Translations under genes and position numbers: made by a program
Source of the DNA: Enorma massiliensis phI
GTDB lineage: Bacteria > Actinomycetota > Coriobacteriia > Coriobacteriales > Coriobacteriaceae
NCBI RefSeq assembly: GCF_000311845.1
Contig: NZ_HE978574.1
Location: forward strand, 956,929 to 1,020,928
Direction of reading: 5' to 3'
DNA: 64,000 nucleotides
In this document: one piece after another, positions 28,301 to 36,596 of the stretch
How the letters are laid out: every line of letters starts with the position of its first letter
Numbering within the stretch: the stretch's first letter is position 1
The notes under the pieces: generated by a model
What the model was told of the DNA's origin: nothing
Seen by the model: only the letters and a program-made list of their open reading frames with translations
Database searches by the model: none

Positions 28301-28445
28301 CAAAACTCCCGCCAAAGGATCGAATTTTGGGGCGGGGTCGAAGTAGCCGCTATTAACTCGGTGTATCTACCTGCGGTTTTTATGCCTCTTCGATTGGGAG
28401 TACTCGGCTGGTCCTTCAAAATTCGATCCTTTGGCGGGAGTTTTG
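28301..28445. repeat. 145-bp element bounded by a perfect 29-bp inverted repeat
   Basis: Bases 28301-28329 and 28417-28445 are exact reverse complements and enclose 87 bases without an open frame. The arms begin CAAAACTCCCGCC and contain GGATCGAATTTTG. The layout is that of a MITE or of a large cruciform/hairpin element. No target duplication is obvious. Confidence 0.75.
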
Positions 28446-28699
28446 TTCTGGAGGCTTTCCAGCGACCGAGGCGCTTGTGGCGTTGTCGTCGCCCTAGATC
28501 AAACTCGGGCAAGAAATGGCAGAAATAGGGGTGTATTAAATCGCTAATTCGGCAAAATCTTGTCCGGAATAAGCCGGATACGGCACCGCCGCAAAGGGGA
28601 AGCCGCTTCCTGCCGTCCCGCCGTCGGCTTCCGGTGCGTATCCGACTCCGCAACATCCCAAACCACTCATCCGTTTTTCCATACCAACCGGCGCGGTAT

Positions 28700-28753
28700 G
28701 GGGTACACTAGGGGAGTCGTTGATGTACCCCATGGCGGCGGGCCCGCCGTGGG
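28700..28753 (+). promoter_or_regulatory. Putative ptsH promoter -10 and structured leader
   Basis: TACACT (28704-28709) is a plausible -10. It lies within a hairpin-capable pair GGGGTACA (28700-28707) / TGTACCCC (28724-28731). A second near-palindrome around CGGCGGGCCCGCCG follows, and then the ptsH ribosome site AAAAAGGAGA. Such a leader could control transcription or translation of ptsH; no known riboswitch is recognised. Confidence 0.35.
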
Positions 28754-28775
28754 CATCCAGAAAAAGGAGACAAGT

Positions 28776-29039
28776 ATGGTTTCTGAGAAGGTTACCCTCG
28801 TCAACCCCCAGGGTCTTCACATGCGTCCCGCGGGCCTCTTCGCCTCTACCATGGGCAAGTTTGCCTGCGACGTGACCGTCGTCACCCCCGAGAAGGAGGT
28901 CAACGGCAAGTCCCCGATGGCCCTCATGGCCGCTGGCATCCCCTGCGGCACCGAGGTTGAGATCCGCTGCGACGGCGCCGATGAGGCCGATGCTCTCACC
29001 ACCGCCATCGAGCTCATCAAGAGCGGTCTTGGCGAGTAG
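28776..29039 (+). CDS. ptsH: Phosphocarrier protein HPr
   Basis: The 87 residues start at ATG 28776 behind AAGGAGA. It carries phosphate from enzyme I to sugar-specific enzymes II. The active His15 is in NPQGLHMRPAG. The regulatory Ser46 is in GKSPMALMAAG, as in Gram-positive HPr, where HPr kinase would modify it for catabolite control. An upstream open extension of the frame is not coding. ptsI follows after 142 bases. Confidence 0.96.
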   Translation: MVSEKVTLVNPQGLHMRPAGLFASTMGKFACDVTVVTPEKEVNGKSPMALMAAGIPCGTEVEIRCDGADEADALTTAIELIKSGLGE

Positions 29040-29181
29040 CCCAGTTGCCGTCCATCTCGTGTTGAACGGATCTCACAACAACTGAGTTCATATGGTGAGC
29101 GCAGGTGCCCTGTCGGTGCCTGCGCTTTCACATTTCCGCATGCCGCGCGGCCACGCCCGCGGCAATGGAGAGAGGATAAAA

Positions 29182-30885
29182 ATGTACGAGGGAGTTAACG
29201 CATCCGAGGGCATCGGTATCGGTACCGTCGTTGTCGCCGCCGAGCCCGACCTGTCTTTCGAGCCGCACGCGGTTGAGGACACCGCCGCCGAGAAGGCTCG
29301 CTACCAGGCCGCCCTCGATGCCTTCTGCGCCAAGACCCAGGCCCAGGCCGACCGCATGAAGATCACCGTGGGCGAGAACGAGGCCGAGATCATGAGCGGC
29401 CACATCATGCTCGCCCAGGATCCCGGCATGACCGACGGCATCACCACCGCCATCGACGGCGGCACCTGCGCTGAGCAGGCCCTCGTCGAGACGAGCACGA
29501 TGTTCGAGAACATGTTCCTTTCCATGGACGACGAGATGTTCCGCCTTCGTGCCGCCGACATCGCCGACATCCGCACCGGCATCCTGGCCGAGCTCCTCGG
29601 CCGCGAGGTCGTCGACCTCTCCGTCCTTCCGGCCGGCAGCATCGTCGTTGTGCATGACCTCACCCCGTCCATGACGGCCACCATCGACAAGGAGAACGTC
29701 GTCGGCGTCGTCACCGAGGTCGGCGGCCGCACCTCGCATTCCGCCATCATCTGCCGTGCGCTCGAGATCCCTGCGGTGCTCTCGGTCTCCAACGCCTGCG
29801 GCGCCCTCCACGGCGGCATGGTCGCCATTGTCGACGGCATCAACGGCCACGTGATCAGCGAGCCCGATGAGCAGCAGCTTGCCGACTACCAGGAGCGCGC
29901 CGCCGCCTTCGCGGCCGAGAAGGCCGCGCTCGAGGCCTTCCGCGGCAAGCCCACGGTCACGGCCGACGGCGAGAAGAAGGTGCTCGCCTGCAACATCGGC
30001 AACCCCGAGGACGCCAAGGGCGCCGTCGACCACGACGCCGAGGCGATTGGCCTCTTCCGCTCCGAGTTCCTGTTCATGGACGCCACGTCGCTTCCCACCG
30101 AGGACGAGCAGTTCGAGGCCTACCGCAAGGCCGCGGTCACGCTCAAGGGCGCTCCGGTCATCATCCGCACGCTCGATGTGGGCGGCGACAAGGAGATTCC
30201 GTACATGAATCTCCAGAAGGAAGATAACCCGTTCATGGGCTATCGCGCCGTGCGCTACTGCCTCGACAACCCCGATGAGTACAAGGTGCAGCTGCGCGCG
30301 CTTCTCCGCGCGAGCGCATTCGGCGACATCAAGATCATGGTGCCGCTCGTCACCTGTGTCGAGGAGATTCGCTCGGTCAAGGCGCTCGTCGAGGAGTGCA
30401 AGGAAGAGCTGCGCGCCGAGGGCTATAAGTTCAACGAGAACATCGAGGTCGGCATCATGATGGAGACGGCCGCTGCCGCCAACATCCCCGACCTGCTCGC
30501 CAAGGAGTCCGCGTTCTTCTCCATCGGCACGAACGACCTCACCGGTTACACCATGGCCTCCGACCGTGGCAACGACAAGGTCGCCTACCTCTACAGCTGG
30601 TACTACCCGGCGGTCCTGCGCGCCATCAAGAACATCATCCAGGCTGGCGTGAAGGAAGGCATCATGGTGGGCATGTGCGGCGAGGCTGCTGCCGATCCGC
30701 TGCTCACGCCGCTCCTCATCTCGTGGGGCATGGAGGAGTTCTCGGTTTCCGCGCCGAGCGTCCTGCGCACCCGCAAGGTCATCTCTCAGTGGACGAAGGC
30801 CGACGCCGACGCCCTCGAGGCGAAGGTCATGCAGCTCGAGACCGCCGAAGAGGTCAAGGCCGCGCTCACCGAGGCCGCGCGCTAG
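29182..30885 (+). CDS. ptsI: PTS enzyme I (phosphoenolpyruvate-protein phosphotransferase)
   Basis: The 567 residues start at ATG 29182 with GGAGAGAGG upstream. It takes phosphate from PEP and passes it to HPr. The N-terminal domain has MYEGVNASEGIGIG, and the phospho-His region is GGRTSHSAIICRALEIPA (His186). The C-terminal PEP-binding barrel has RTLDVGGDKEIPY, GYRAVR, MMETAAAA, SIGTNDLTGY and the catalytic Cys in GMCGEAAADP. Length and motifs are normal. It lies between ptsH and the phosphofructokinase gene. Confidence 0.97.
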   Translation: MYEGVNASEGIGIGTVVVAAEPDLSFEPHAVEDTAAEKARYQAALDAFCAKTQAQADRMKITVGENEAEIMSGHIMLAQDPGMTDGITTAIDGGTCAEQALVETSTMFENMFLSMDDEMFRLRAADIADIRTGILAELLGREVVDLSVLPAGSIVVVHDLTPSMTATIDKENVVGVVTEVGGRTSHSAIICRALEIPAVLSVSNACGALHGGMVAIVDGINGHVISEPDEQQLADYQERAAAFAAEKAALEAFRGKPTVTADGEKKVLACNIGNPEDAKGAVDHDAEAIGLFRSEFLFMDATSLPTEDEQFEAYRKAAVTLKGAPVIIRTLDVGGDKEIPYMNLQKEDNPFMGYRAVRYCLDNPDEYKVQLRALLRASAFGDIKIMVPLVTCVEEIRSVKALVEECKEELRAEGYKFNENIEVGIMMETAAAANIPDLLAKESAFFSIGTNDLTGYTMASDRGNDKVAYLYSWYYPAVLRAIKNIIQAGVKEGIMVGMCGEAAADPLLTPLLISWGMEEFSVSAPSVLRTRKVISQWTKADADALEAKVMQLETAEEVKAALTEAAR

Positions 30886-30980
30886 GCCTGTTGCCTGCTC
30901 GCATCCGGTCGCGCTCCTACCTACCACCGTGCACGGCTGCGTTAAGTCTCGGTAAGCATCCGGGTCGCGACGCTTGATTT

Positions 30981-31017
30981 TGCTGCATGGCGCGCCTAAG
31001 CTATGCGCCATGCAGCA
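30981..31017 (+). promoter_or_regulatory. Strong hairpin between ptsI and the phosphofructokinase gene
   Basis: A perfect 13-base stem, TGCTGCATGGCGC / GCGCCATGCAGCA, with an 11-base loop. It has no T-run, so it is more likely an mRNA-stability, processing or operator element than a terminator. It ends 27 bases before the next start codon. Confidence 0.55.
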
Positions 31018-31044
31018 TTAGTATGAAAGGATGGTAGCTGTCTT

Positions 31045-31974
31045 ATGTTTTATACGCTGACTGCTAACCCTGCGGTCGACATGACCGTTTCCTGCCCGCC
31101 GCTTGTTCCGAACGAGAACATCCGCTCCTTCTCGGCGAGCTATACCGCCAACGGCAAGGGCCTCGACGTGTCCTTCGCGCTCAAGAAGTTCGGCGTCGAC
31201 TCCGTGGCGCTCGGCTTCTTCGCTGGCTTCACGGGCAAGTACGTGGTCGACGAGACCATGAACATGGGCTGCCTCTGCCGCCCCGTCTGGATTGATGGCG
31301 TGACCCGCATCAACTCCTACTTCAACGACGGTCAGTCCGAGCACGGCATCCTGAACCCTGGCCCCGCGATCACCCCGCAGAACGAGCAGGAGCTCTTCCG
31401 CATCCTCGACTCCACTGGCGACCTCGACTGCCTGATCGTTTCCGGCTCGCTGCCCCCGAAGGCCTCCAAGGACTTCCTGGACAAGGTTGTGGCGCATGCT
31501 CAGGATCGCGGCGCCGACGTGGTGCTCGACCTTTCGAGCGACAAGCTTAAGACGCTCTGCTCCACGCACCCGCTGCTCATCAAGCCGAACCATCACGAGA
31601 TGCGCGAGATCTTCGGCGTCCAGATCGATACCGACGACGACGCCCGTCGCGCCCTTGCGCTCGCCCACGAGGCCGGCGTGCAGAACGTCCTGCTCACCAT
31701 GGGTAGCCGCGGCAGCGCCTACTTCTCGAACGGCGAGGACATCTGGTACGCCAAGCGCGAGTTCAACATCAAGCTCGTGTCTTCCGTCTGCGCCGGCGAC
31801 TGCACCCTCGCGGCCTTCCTGCTCAAGTGGTACAAGGATCGCGACAACGTGGAGGAGGCGCTCAAGCTCGCCATGGCTACGGGCGCGAACGTTGCCGAGA
31901 GCGTCGGTTTGGGCGACTTCGGTCATGTGGACGAGTACAGCAAGCGCGTGACCGTCCGCAAGCTCCCGCGCTAG
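31045..31974 (+). CDS. 1-phosphofructokinase-type PfkB family sugar kinase
   Basis: A 309-residue PfkB-family kinase of the FruK/LacC group: FYTLTANPAVDMTV at the N-terminus, GKGLDVSFALKKFG, VSGSLPP, KPNHHEM and TMGSRGS. It probably phosphorylates fructose 1-phosphate (or tagatose 6-phosphate) to a 1,6-bisphosphate for glycolysis. The catalytic loop reads CAGDC (D252 catalytic, C249 where the family almost always has Gly). The start ATG is preceded by GAAAGGATGG. The neighbouring ptsH and ptsI fit a PTS fructose route, but no fructose-specific enzyme II gene is in the window. Confidence 0.85.
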   Translation: MFYTLTANPAVDMTVSCPPLVPNENIRSFSASYTANGKGLDVSFALKKFGVDSVALGFFAGFTGKYVVDETMNMGCLCRPVWIDGVTRINSYFNDGQSEHGILNPGPAITPQNEQELFRILDSTGDLDCLIVSGSLPPKASKDFLDKVVAHAQDRGADVVLDLSSDKLKTLCSTHPLLIKPNHHEMREIFGVQIDTDDDARRALALAHEAGVQNVLLTMGSRGSAYFSNGEDIWYAKREFNIKLVSSVCAGDCTLAAFLLKWYKDRDNVEEALKLAMATGANVAESVGLGDFGHVDEYSKRVTVRKLPR

Positions 31975-32022
31975 TGCCTGCTGACGCGTCTTCGCGCGTT
32001 AACGCCTCGTTGAGGATATGCA

Positions 32023-32057
32023 AAGCCCCCGTGCTCAAGCTCGGGGGCTTTCTTTTG
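32023..32057 (+). terminator. Terminator after the phosphofructokinase gene
   Basis: The stem AAGCCCCCG / CGGGGGCTT with loop TGCTCAAGCT is followed by TCTTTT. It ends the ptsH-ptsI-kinase block. Confidence 0.88.
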
Positions 32058-32093
32058 GCGTGCCCGCCTGCGGTTTGCGCTGGCCTCGTGTGG

Positions 32094-32232
32094 GGCGCTC
32101 GGGAGCGTTCGCGATCGCTCAGGGGGCGGAGCGCTCGGGGGCGCTCGGGGGGGCGAGCCGGGGCGAACCGAGTGGGCCAGGGGCGAGCCGGCGGGCGTGT
32201 CGGCGACGAGCCGGGGCGAGCCAAGGCGGCCG
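32094..32232. repeat. GC-rich degenerate short-repeat stretch
   Basis: The sequence cycles through variants of GCGCTCGGG and then GGCGAGCCGGGGCGA, with over 80% G+C. It sits between the terminator and the cca promoter region and is not coding in a supported way. Confidence 0.5.
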
Positions 32233-32333
32233 CTTCGCACGGGATCGGCCCCAGGGCACATGAAGCGCAAAACGATGAGCGCCCACTTCGCCACGGCACC
32301 GTATACTGTACCTGTCAACGTGAATGGGGTGTA

Positions 32334-33791
32334 ATGGACGAGTGCTTGCATATCGATACCGGCGCGGCGCCTAGCATTACCGTCGAGCAGCCCGCCCTGA
32401 ACGGAACGCCTGCGCCCGCAACGGCGCTCGAGGTGCTTCGTGCTCTTGAGGAAGCGGGGCTCGAGGCGTGGATTGTGGGCGGTTGGGTTCGCGACGCGCT
32501 GCGAGGCGCTCCATGCCACGACGTGGACATTTGCTGTTCGGGAACTTGGCAGCAAAGCGAAGCCGCCCTCAAGGCGGAAGGCTTCAAGGTTGCTCGGTCG
32601 GGCATCAAATTCGGCGGCATCACGGCGGTGCGGGGTGAAGAGCGTATCGAGGTAACCTCGTATCGTTTCGACGGCTTTTACACCGATGGGCGTCATCCCG
32701 AATCTGTTCGCCTCGCGCAGTGCGTTGAGGACGATCTTGCCCGCCGCGATTTCACGGTCAACGCGATGGCGTGGCATCCAACGCGCGGCCTGCTCGATGT
32801 ATACGACGGTGCGGGAGACCTTCGCCGCCGTATGATTCGGGCGGTGGGGGAGCCGCGCCGGCGCTTCGAAGAGGACGCGCTTCGCATGCTCCGCGCCGTG
32901 CGGTTTGCCTGCCGGCTCGACTTCGTGGTCGAGCCCCAGACGGCGTCTGCACTCGCCTCGTGCGCGCCCCTCCTCGATGCGGTGGCACGCGAACGGGTGG
33001 GCTGGGAGCTCGATGGCATCCTTGCAACCGGCCGTGCGGGAGATGCTCTGCTCCGGTATCCCGACATCATGTGCGCGGCCATTCCCGAGCTGGGACCTTG
33101 CCGTGGCTTTGACCAGCATAGCCGCTATCATGCCTTCGATGTGTACGACCATATTGCCCGCGTGCTTACCGTGGCGGGCGAGCTCTCGCTCTCGAGCGTG
33201 GATGGCGCCGGCCCCGAGGCCGCCCCATCGCCTTCGCTCATGTGGGCGGCGCTCCTGCACGATATCGCCAAGCCGGCGTGTTTCACGCTCGACGACCGGG
33301 GGTGCGGCCACTTCTACGGGCACCCCGAGCGCGGGGCGGAGCAGGCGCGAGAGATCATGCACCGCCTTGCGTGTCCGAGCGAGGTGATGCGCGACGCATG
33401 CCTGCTCATTCGTTATCACGACCGGCCCATGAGCGCCGAGCGCAGCGACCTTTTACGCGTTATGGGGCTTTTCGCTGGTTCGGGTTTGGATACGCCGCGC
33501 CTCATGAACGAGCTCTTCGACATCAAGCGGGCCGACACGCTCGGAAAGGCTCCGTCGTGCTTCTACTACGTGAAGGATATCGAGCGCATGCGCGAGATGG
33601 TGCGCGAGCTGCTTGCCAACAACGAGGCGTACAGCGTGGGAACCTTGGCCCTCAGCGGGGCGGACCTCATTGCCGCCGGCGTGGCGCCCGGCCCCCGTAT
33701 CGGCGCCCTGCTTAGGCGCGCGCTCGATGCAACGGTCGATGGCCTGGTGCCCAATAAGCGCGACGACCTGCTTGCTTATCTCGATGTATAG
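32334..33791 (+). CDS. cca: CCA tRNA nucleotidyltransferase (class II, with HD domain)
   Basis: Adds or repairs the CCA end of tRNAs. From ATG 32334 the protein has 485 residues. IVGGWVRDALRG is the nucleotide-binding Gly motif, HDVDICCSG holds the two catalytic Asp, RRDFTVNAMAW and RRRFEEDALRMLRAVRF are the family's B and D motifs, and a C-terminal HD domain (LLHDIAKP) follows. The open frame continues far upstream, but that part is the repeat stretch. The two tRNA units encoding CCA in this window would need it only for repair. TATACT near 32301 may be its -10. Confidence 0.92.
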   Translation: MDECLHIDTGAAPSITVEQPALNGTPAPATALEVLRALEEAGLEAWIVGGWVRDALRGAPCHDVDICCSGTWQQSEAALKAEGFKVARSGIKFGGITAVRGEERIEVTSYRFDGFYTDGRHPESVRLAQCVEDDLARRDFTVNAMAWHPTRGLLDVYDGAGDLRRRMIRAVGEPRRRFEEDALRMLRAVRFACRLDFVVEPQTASALASCAPLLDAVARERVGWELDGILATGRAGDALLRYPDIMCAAIPELGPCRGFDQHSRYHAFDVYDHIARVLTVAGELSLSSVDGAGPEAAPSPSLMWAALLHDIAKPACFTLDDRGCGHFYGHPERGAEQAREIMHRLACPSEVMRDACLLIRYHDRPMSAERSDLLRVMGLFAGSGLDTPRLMNELFDIKRADTLGKAPSCFYYVKDIERMREMVRELLANNEAYSVGTLALSGADLIAAGVAPGPRIGALLRRALDATVDGLVPNKRDDLLAYLDV

Positions 33792-33884
33792 GGTCTCGCA
33801 AACCCGTTTCGCTTCCGTTGTCGCCTGCGCGCATGTTGCTGGCGGCTGGGATGCCTTCAACAAATGTGGTAGGATGAGGCAAGA

Positions 33885-33912
33885 GTAACACGAATTGAAC
33901 TATTCGTAACAC
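33885..33912. promoter_or_regulatory. Candidate operator upstream of the ABC importer
   Basis: The palindrome CGAAT-N6-ATTCG (33891-33906) is framed by two direct copies of GTAACAC (33885-33891 and 33906-33912). It lies 43 bases before the start codon of the binding-protein gene, a fitting place for a dimeric repressor. Confidence 0.4.
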
Positions 33913-33954
33913 TCGGTCTACGCGAACTACCCAGAGGTGCTGAGGAGCATGCTC

Positions 33955-35613
33955 ATGATAAACGAAGAGGCGCGCGGCAGCGGCATGCTGTCGCGTCGTG
34001 GATTTATAGCGGGTGCAGGTGCTGCGGGTGCCGCGACGTTGCTGAGCGGCTGCACGGCAGGCTCGGGCGAAGGCGGCTCCGCACCTTCCGGGTCTGGTTC
34101 CGAAGGAGCTTCTAGCCAGGTGATCGTCGCCATGAACGCGGGAAGCGAGCCCGCGGCAGGGTTTGACCCGCTTGTGGCATGGGGGTGCGGCGAGCACGTG
34201 CACGAGCCGCTCATCCAGTCGACGCTCATCACCACGGACGAGAACCTCGAGTTCATTAACGACCTTGCGACGGGCTACAGCTGCTCTGACGATGGGCTGA
34301 CCTGGACCTTCGAGCTTCGCGACGATGTCGCGTTCACCGACGGGGAGCCGCTCACCGCCTCCGACGTGGCGTTCACGGTGAATTCCGCGATCCAAAGCGA
34401 CACCTTCGAGGGCGACCTCTCCATGGTGGACGAGGCGGTTGCCGTGAACGATACGGTGGTGGAGTTCCATCTCAACAAGCCCTACAACGCGCTCTTGTAC
34501 ACTCTCGCGGTGCTGGGCATCGTGCCGGAGCATGCCTACGGCGATGGATACGGTTCCGCTCCCATAGGGTCGGGCCGCTACATGCTTGAGCGCTGGGATC
34601 GCGGGCAGCAGGCAATCTTCAGCGCCAACCCGGATTACTACGGCGAGCCGCCGCTCATGGAGCGCGTGGTCGTCGTGTTCATGGAGGAGGACGCAGCGCT
34701 TGCGGCGGTGCAGGCAGGCGAGGTTGACATCGCGTATACCTACGCGACGCACGCCCAGCAGAGCTTCGACGGCTATGAGCTTGTGAGCTATGCAACGGTC
34801 GACTCACGCGGCATCTCGCTGCCCACGCAGCCTGCCGGCGGCACGAAGTCCGAGGGCGGGACGAGCTACGCCATGGGTAACGACGTAACCTCGGACCTTT
34901 CGATTCGCCGAGCGCTCACCTATGCTATCGACCGCGATGCGGTAATCGAGAACGTGCTTTCGGGCTATGGCAAGCCTGCCTACAGCGTAAGCGACGATAT
35001 GCCGTGGTCGAGCGACGACATGAAGGTCGAGCTCGACCGCGACCTGGCCGCGCGCCTGCTCGACGATGCCGGCTGGGCTATAGGCAGCGATGGCGTGCGC
35101 GTGAAGGACGGCGTGCGCGCTGCGTTCGACATCTGGTACTCCTCGGATGATTCGGCGCGCCAGGCGATCGCCAACGAGCTTTCCAACCAGTTTGCCCAGA
35201 TTGGCATAGAGGCGAGCCCGCGCGGTGGCAGCTGGGACGAGATCTACAGCCACCAGTACGAGCAGCCGGTCCTCTGGGGGTGGGGTTCCAACTCGCCCAT
35301 CGAGGTGTATGCGCTCAACTACTCTACGGGCTGGGGTAACTACGCGTGCTACGAGAACGCGGCGATCGACGCCCATCTCGACGAGGCGCTGGCGCAGCAG
35401 AGCATCGAGGATTCCTACGCGTACTGGCAGCTCGCGGCTTGGGACGGCGAAAACGGCTTCGCACCCAAGGGCGCTGCAACGTGGGCGTGGATCGCCAACG
35501 TCGACCATCTCTACTTCAAGCGCGAAGGGCTCGTCGTGGCAGACCAGAAGCCGCATCCCCACGGGCACGGATGGTCGCTCGTGAACAACGTGGACCGCTG
35601 GGAATGGTCGTGA
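33955..35613 (+). CDS. ABC importer substrate-binding lipoprotein (SBP_bac_5, peptide/nickel type)
   Basis: The start is ATG 33955, with TGAGGAG seven bases upstream. The signal is of the Tat-lipoprotein kind: SRRGFIAG, a hydrophobic stretch, then the lipobox LLSGC (Cys about residue 34). The 552-residue mature fold has SBP_bac_5 marks: YSCSDDGLTWTFELRDDVAF, DVAFTVN, GSGRYML, RRALTYAIDRDAV. The end is histidine-rich (KPHPHGHGWSLVNNVDRWEW), which with the His-rich N-terminus of the partner ATPase suggests a metal or metal-chelate cargo such as nickel, though a peptide is possible. First gene of a five-gene operon. Confidence 0.88.
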   Translation: MINEEARGSGMLSRRGFIAGAGAAGAATLLSGCTAGSGEGGSAPSGSGSEGASSQVIVAMNAGSEPAAGFDPLVAWGCGEHVHEPLIQSTLITTDENLEFINDLATGYSCSDDGLTWTFELRDDVAFTDGEPLTASDVAFTVNSAIQSDTFEGDLSMVDEAVAVNDTVVEFHLNKPYNALLYTLAVLGIVPEHAYGDGYGSAPIGSGRYMLERWDRGQQAIFSANPDYYGEPPLMERVVVVFMEEDAALAAVQAGEVDIAYTYATHAQQSFDGYELVSYATVDSRGISLPTQPAGGTKSEGGTSYAMGNDVTSDLSIRRALTYAIDRDAVIENVLSGYGKPAYSVSDDMPWSSDDMKVELDRDLAARLLDDAGWAIGSDGVRVKDGVRAAFDIWYSSDDSARQAIANELSNQFAQIGIEASPRGGSWDEIYSHQYEQPVLWGWGSNSPIEVYALNYSTGWGNYACYENAAIDAHLDEALAQQSIEDSYAYWQLAAWDGENGFAPKGAATWAWIANVDHLYFKREGLVVADQKPHPHGHGWSLVNNVDRWEWS

Positions 35614-36596
35614 TGCGCTCGGTCGCTCGCGGCGTTGCGCGCTTCGCACTGCTCATGTTGGCGGTGAGCTTTCTGACCTTCCTCTTGGTGGGAAGTTCGC
35701 CCATCGATCCCGTGCAGGCCAATGTGGGACAGGCGGCATACGCATCGATGAGCCCGGACCGCAGGGAGCAGCTGGCGGAGCGGTGGGACGCCGACACGCC
35801 CGTCGTTGAGCGCTATCTCTCGTGGCTGGGCGACGCCGTGCAGGGGGATCTTGGCGAGAGCCTTCGCTTCAACGAGCCGGTTGTCGAGGTGGTGGGCGAG
35901 CGGTTCGCGAGCTCCGCGCTGCTTCTGGCGGCGTCGTGGGTCATCGCGGGCGCCGTTGGCCTTGTACTGGGGGTCGCATCCGGCGCGCTTCGGGACAGCT
36001 GGCTCGACCGGCTCGTGCGAGGGTATTGCTATGTGCTCTCGGCCACGCCGACGTTCTGGCTCGCGCTCATCGCGCTCATGGTGTTCGCCGTCTACCTCGG
36101 GTGGTTTCCCCTGGGCTTCTCGGTTCCCATCGGCTCTACGGGCGCGGTGCCGCTCACAACGCGTCTCTACCATATGGTGCTCCCCGCGCTGGTGCTCTCG
36201 CTTACGGGCATAGCCAACGTGGCGCTTCATACGCGCGAGAAGACCATTGACGTGCTGGGGAGCGATTATGTGCGGTTCGCGCGTTCACGCGGCGAGGGGC
36301 TTCGGTCCATCGTCTTTCGCCATGGCTTGCGAAACCTCGTGTTTCCGGCACTTACACTGCAGTTTTCCCAGGTGAGCGAGATCGTGGGAGGCTCCATCTT
36401 GGTGGAGCAAGTCTTTTCGTATCCCGGGCTCGGGCAGGCGGCTGTCACGGCGGGCCTTGGCGGAGACGCGCCGCTGCTCGTAGGCATCGCACTCGCCACG
36501 GCCGCGCTTGTCTTTCTTGGCAACGCGCTCGCAAACCTGCTGTACGGCGCGGTGGACCCGCGCTTGGGTTCGCGCGTGCGGGAGGAGGTGCGATGA
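35613..36596 (+). CDS. ABC importer permease 1 (DppB/NikB type)
   Basis: About 327 residues with six membrane helices. RSVARGVARFALLMLAVSFL is the first helix, DTPVVERYLSWLGDAVQGDLGESLRF-type text is the conserved large loop (in shorter form WLGDAVQGDLGESL), and an EAA-type loop around DYVRFARSRGEGLRSIVFRH contacts the ATPase. The start is ATG 35613, overlapping the last base of the preceding stop; ATG 35604 and GTG 35610 are alternatives. It overlaps the next gene by four bases, so the five genes are translationally coupled. Confidence 0.9.
   Translation: MRSVARGVARFALLMLAVSFLTFLLVGSSPIDPVQANVGQAAYASMSPDRREQLAERWDADTPVVERYLSWLGDAVQGDLGESLRFNEPVVEVVGERFASSALLLAASWVIAGAVGLVLGVASGALRDSWLDRLVRGYCYVLSATPTFWLALIALMVFAVYLGWFPLGFSVPIGSTGAVPLTTRLYHMVLPALVLSLTGIANVALHTREKTIDVLGSDYVRFARSRGEGLRSIVFRHGLRNLVFPALTLQFSQVSEIVGGSILVEQVFSYPGLGQAAVTAGLGGDAPLLVGIALATAALVFLGNALANLLYGAVDPRLGSRVREEVR

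Noticed and set aside
29128..31011. Long minus-strand open frame opposite ptsI
   Set aside because: It mirrors the codon structure of ptsI, is rich in Gly/Ala/Val/Arg/His/Asp as antisense frames of high-GC genes are, and shows no family motif.
31971..33419. Long minus-strand frame opposite cca
   Set aside because: It crosses a terminator and a repeat stretch and has antisense-type composition; cca on the plus strand has all its motifs.
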